Of a stretch of DNA of 12,367 nt, positions 10,905 to 12,367 are shown piece after piece; the first letter of the stretch is position 1, and each line of letters opens with the position of its first letter. Both the position numbers and the translations under genes were made by a program. Below the pieces are notes generated by a model that saw only the letters and a list, made by a program, of their open reading frames with translations, did no database searches and had not been told where the DNA came from. This stretch comes from Candidatus Collierbacteria bacterium CG_4_9_14_3_um_filter_43_16. Lineage in GTDB: Bacteria; Patescibacteriota; Microgenomatia; UBA1400; MFAQ01. Location: NCBI GenBank assembly GCA_002789895.1, contig PFUC01000080.1, positions 1-12,367 on the forward strand. Reading direction: 5' to 3'.

Positions 10905-12088
10905 TGCCAGGACTTGAATTGGAAATTAAACTTGAAGTTGGGGAAGAAGCGGAATTGCAAGCTTTGTATCGGAAACAAGAAGCTTTGCAAGGTCAGGGAG
11001 GTGTGGAGCAGTTGAGAAAAGAGGTGGCTAGTTTGTTGGAACGAGTTGAAAAAATTGAAGTTGGTCAGGTCCCTGAAGAGGTAAGAAAAAAGTTAAAAGA
11101 CATTATAGATATGAATGTAGGAGTGGTAGACGCAAAGGTGGCAGATGAGCTACTTCAAGGAGTGGTTAATGGTGAGATTTCCAGGCTAACGGACGAAGTG
11201 TTCAGAAGGACTCACCCAAGGGTATACGAGCTTGCCAGGTCTGCACTATTAAGTGGTTTACCCGAAGGTTTTGATCTTTACGACACAGAGAGGATTAAGA
11301 AGAAGATTTTTGGAGTATGGAATCCAGTTACTGCATATCTTCGAGCAATGGAACAGAATGGTGAGTGTAAGATAGTTGCTTGTATGAAACCGGTGAGGTC
11401 GACTGCCATGGAGGCTCTCAGACAAAAGATGGGTATGGGGACTGGAGATAAGCTTGAAAAGTATGGTAACTTTGAAGAATTGGAGGCGAGGGTAAACGCG
11501 CTGGAAAAAAGTCTAGAGGAAGGGACCGTCGGTGAGAATGAGTTGGACTACTTTAATAAATTGATTGAGCAAAGATATGATCGGTTCCGCTGTAGGGTAT
11601 TTTCGAATGGTCATTGGGATTTAAGTAATGCCATAGGAACTGTAAAAATATTATCTCTAGACTGGATGGAAAACACTTTGATGAATAAGATATTCAAATT
11701 AACACCAGATTGGGATTATTACTTGTCTGAATGGATTTATAGACGAAATGGTGATATTGAGTCGAAAGAGCTGAGGGGGTACTACAGACCACCCAATTCC
11801 AGAAAATGTTTTTCAGATGAATTGGAGAAACTGGAGTTTGGTGACATGCTTTATTTGGCATGGCATACTCATCTGAAGCTTAAGTTAGGCTGGAACAGCA
11901 AACAGTTTCCTGTTGAGATACAAATACTTCCTGCCATTTTTCCAATGAATCTGATGGAGAGAGTTTACAAGCAAGAGGATCCGGATCTGAAGTTCGTCTC
12001 GCCAAAGTTGAGAGAAAAAGCTTGGTTGCAAATGCGTAAATTTATTTTGCCAAAGAAGGTAAAAAATCCCCCAAATCAGTTACATTAA
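10901..12088 (+). CDS. Unknown protein coupled to the regulator; probably frameshifted near its end
   Basis: The ATG overlaps the regulator stop by four bases, so the two are coupled and probably work together. The 395 residues begin acidic and helical, with likely coiled coil at about 15-70 and again at 190-210. The C-terminal half is mixed and aromatic (for example SNGHWDLSNAIG, LTPDWDYYLSEW, LAWHTHLKLKLGWN). VEIQILP (338-344) recalls the VEIQIRT strand of RelA/SpoT synthetases, but other motifs of that family are not found, so I do not assign it. No signal or membrane segment is seen. The frame ends at TAA 12086 soon after AAAAAAT (12061-12067), while the -1 frame stays open to 12318 without a start of its own, so the intact product would have about 472 residues. 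Confidence 0.65.
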   Translation: MMPGLELEIKLEVGEEAELQALYRKQEALQGQGGVEQLRKEVASLLERVEKIEVGQVPEEVRKKLKDIIDMNVGVVDAKVADELLQGVVNGEISRLTDEVFRRTHPRVYELARSALLSGLPEGFDLYDTERIKKKIFGVWNPVTAYLRAMEQNGECKIVACMKPVRSTAMEALRQKMGMGTGDKLEKYGNFEELEARVNALEKSLEEGTVGENELDYFNKLIEQRYDRFRCRVFSNGHWDLSNAIGTVKILSLDWMENTLMNKIFKLTPDWDYYLSEWIYRRNGDIESKELRGYYRPPNSRKCFSDELEKLEFGDMLYLAWHTHLKLKLGWNSKQFPVEIQILPAIFPMNLMERVYKQEDPDLKFVSPKLREKAWLQMRKFILPKKVKNPPNQLH

Positions 12089-12318
12089 GTGCGGATGGGA
12101 TAAAATATCACAATGTCTATGAAGATTGGAATTGTCAGGATACTGTCCCACTTTTAGAGTTTAAGTTTAACTTTGTGCTTCCCAAACCACGGAAAGAGAG
12201 GAATATCATCATTCGGAATCAGTTAGGGCAGATTGTAGCTTCGAAACCCTTTGGCCTTGGTGCCTATACGCATATAGTATTTTCCAATCGAATAATGAGC
12301 CCGAAAACAAGACAGTGA
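12040..12318 (+). pseudogene. -1 frame continuation of the preceding gene
   Basis: This frame is open for 92 codons, from just after a TAA at 12037 to TGA 12316, and has no early ATG, GTG or TTG. Its product reads like normal protein (for example LLEFKFNFVLP, RNIIIRNQLGQIV, AYTHIVFSNRI). Joining it to the 10901 gene needs a -1 shift, or one missing base in the A run 12061-12066 or the C run 12068-12072. A mutation, a sequencing error or programmed slippage on A-AAA-AAT are all possible. The remaining bases to 12367 show no feature. Confidence 0.5.
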
Positions 12319-12367
12319 GTCAGTGAAAGTCTCGTCTAGTTTTCTTTTTAGCCGGTCGTTTTAAGAA

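Noticed and set aside
12101..12157. Second leaderless-looking start, TAAAAT then MSMKIGIV, similar to the one at 7474
   Set aside because: The same bases read as continuous protein in another frame that extends the 10901 gene, and the MSMKIGIV frame stops after 14 codons; the resemblance is probably chance.

Overview
The window is bacterial DNA with the standard code (TGA works as a stop in several ATGA gene overlaps), moderate to low GC by eye, and compact genes on both strands. Many core genes start directly downstream of a sigma70-like -10 box with no room for a leader, while accessory genes carry strong AGGAGGT ribosome sites. This style, with many small hypothetical membrane proteins, one lipoprotein and a CysRS with an aberrant HIGH motif, suggests an uncultured small-genome bacterium, perhaps Patescibacteria/CPR (Microgenomates-like). 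That placement is inference, not proof.

Left part (1-3985, plus strand): a small zinc-ribbon protein and its terminator; cysS; a vapBC-type toxin-antitoxin pair with a leaderless promoter overlapped by an inverted repeat; a slipin/SPFH membrane protein; and a membrane-anchored protein with a coiled coil and a beta-rich domain. A ~29-bp element follows the stop codons of both cysS and the last of these genes.

Middle part (3980-6349, minus strand): an operon nadC-nadA followed by a double zinc-ribbon protein, ending in a strong terminator. Its promoter is nearly consensus, leaderless, and overlapped by a perfect 10-bp-arm palindrome. NadA looks complete. NadC is only 194 residues: an in-frame deletion of about 100 residues removes most of the catalytic core. 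The next gene on the plus strand (6443) looks like the tail of an ADP-ribose-pyrophosphatase-type Nudix protein without the Nudix box.

Right part (6443-12367): several small plus-strand genes, then what looks like a local regulon. A 71-bp element occurs three times (7538-7608 plus; 9196-9266 minus; 9704-9774 minus), each time immediately upstream of the ribosome site of a unit encoding membrane, secreted or lipoprotein products. Each copy opens with an 11-bp tandem direct repeat (CTCARGTA twice, start to start 11 bp), then exactly 15 bases, then TATCAT or TATTAT. This is the geometry of promoters activated by PhoB/OmpR-type winged-helix proteins. Divergent from the third copy lies a gene for an AAA-like protein with a damaged P-loop and a C-terminal PhoB-type winged helix. 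It overlaps a long gene of unknown function that seems to continue in the -1 frame past a run of six A. The proposal is that this one-component regulator, perhaps with its partner, drives three nearby envelope units and itself. The first copy of the promoter is followed by a small leader ORF and a terminator-like hairpin related to the one closing the third unit, so it is either an attenuator or a collapsed promoter-gene-terminator cassette.
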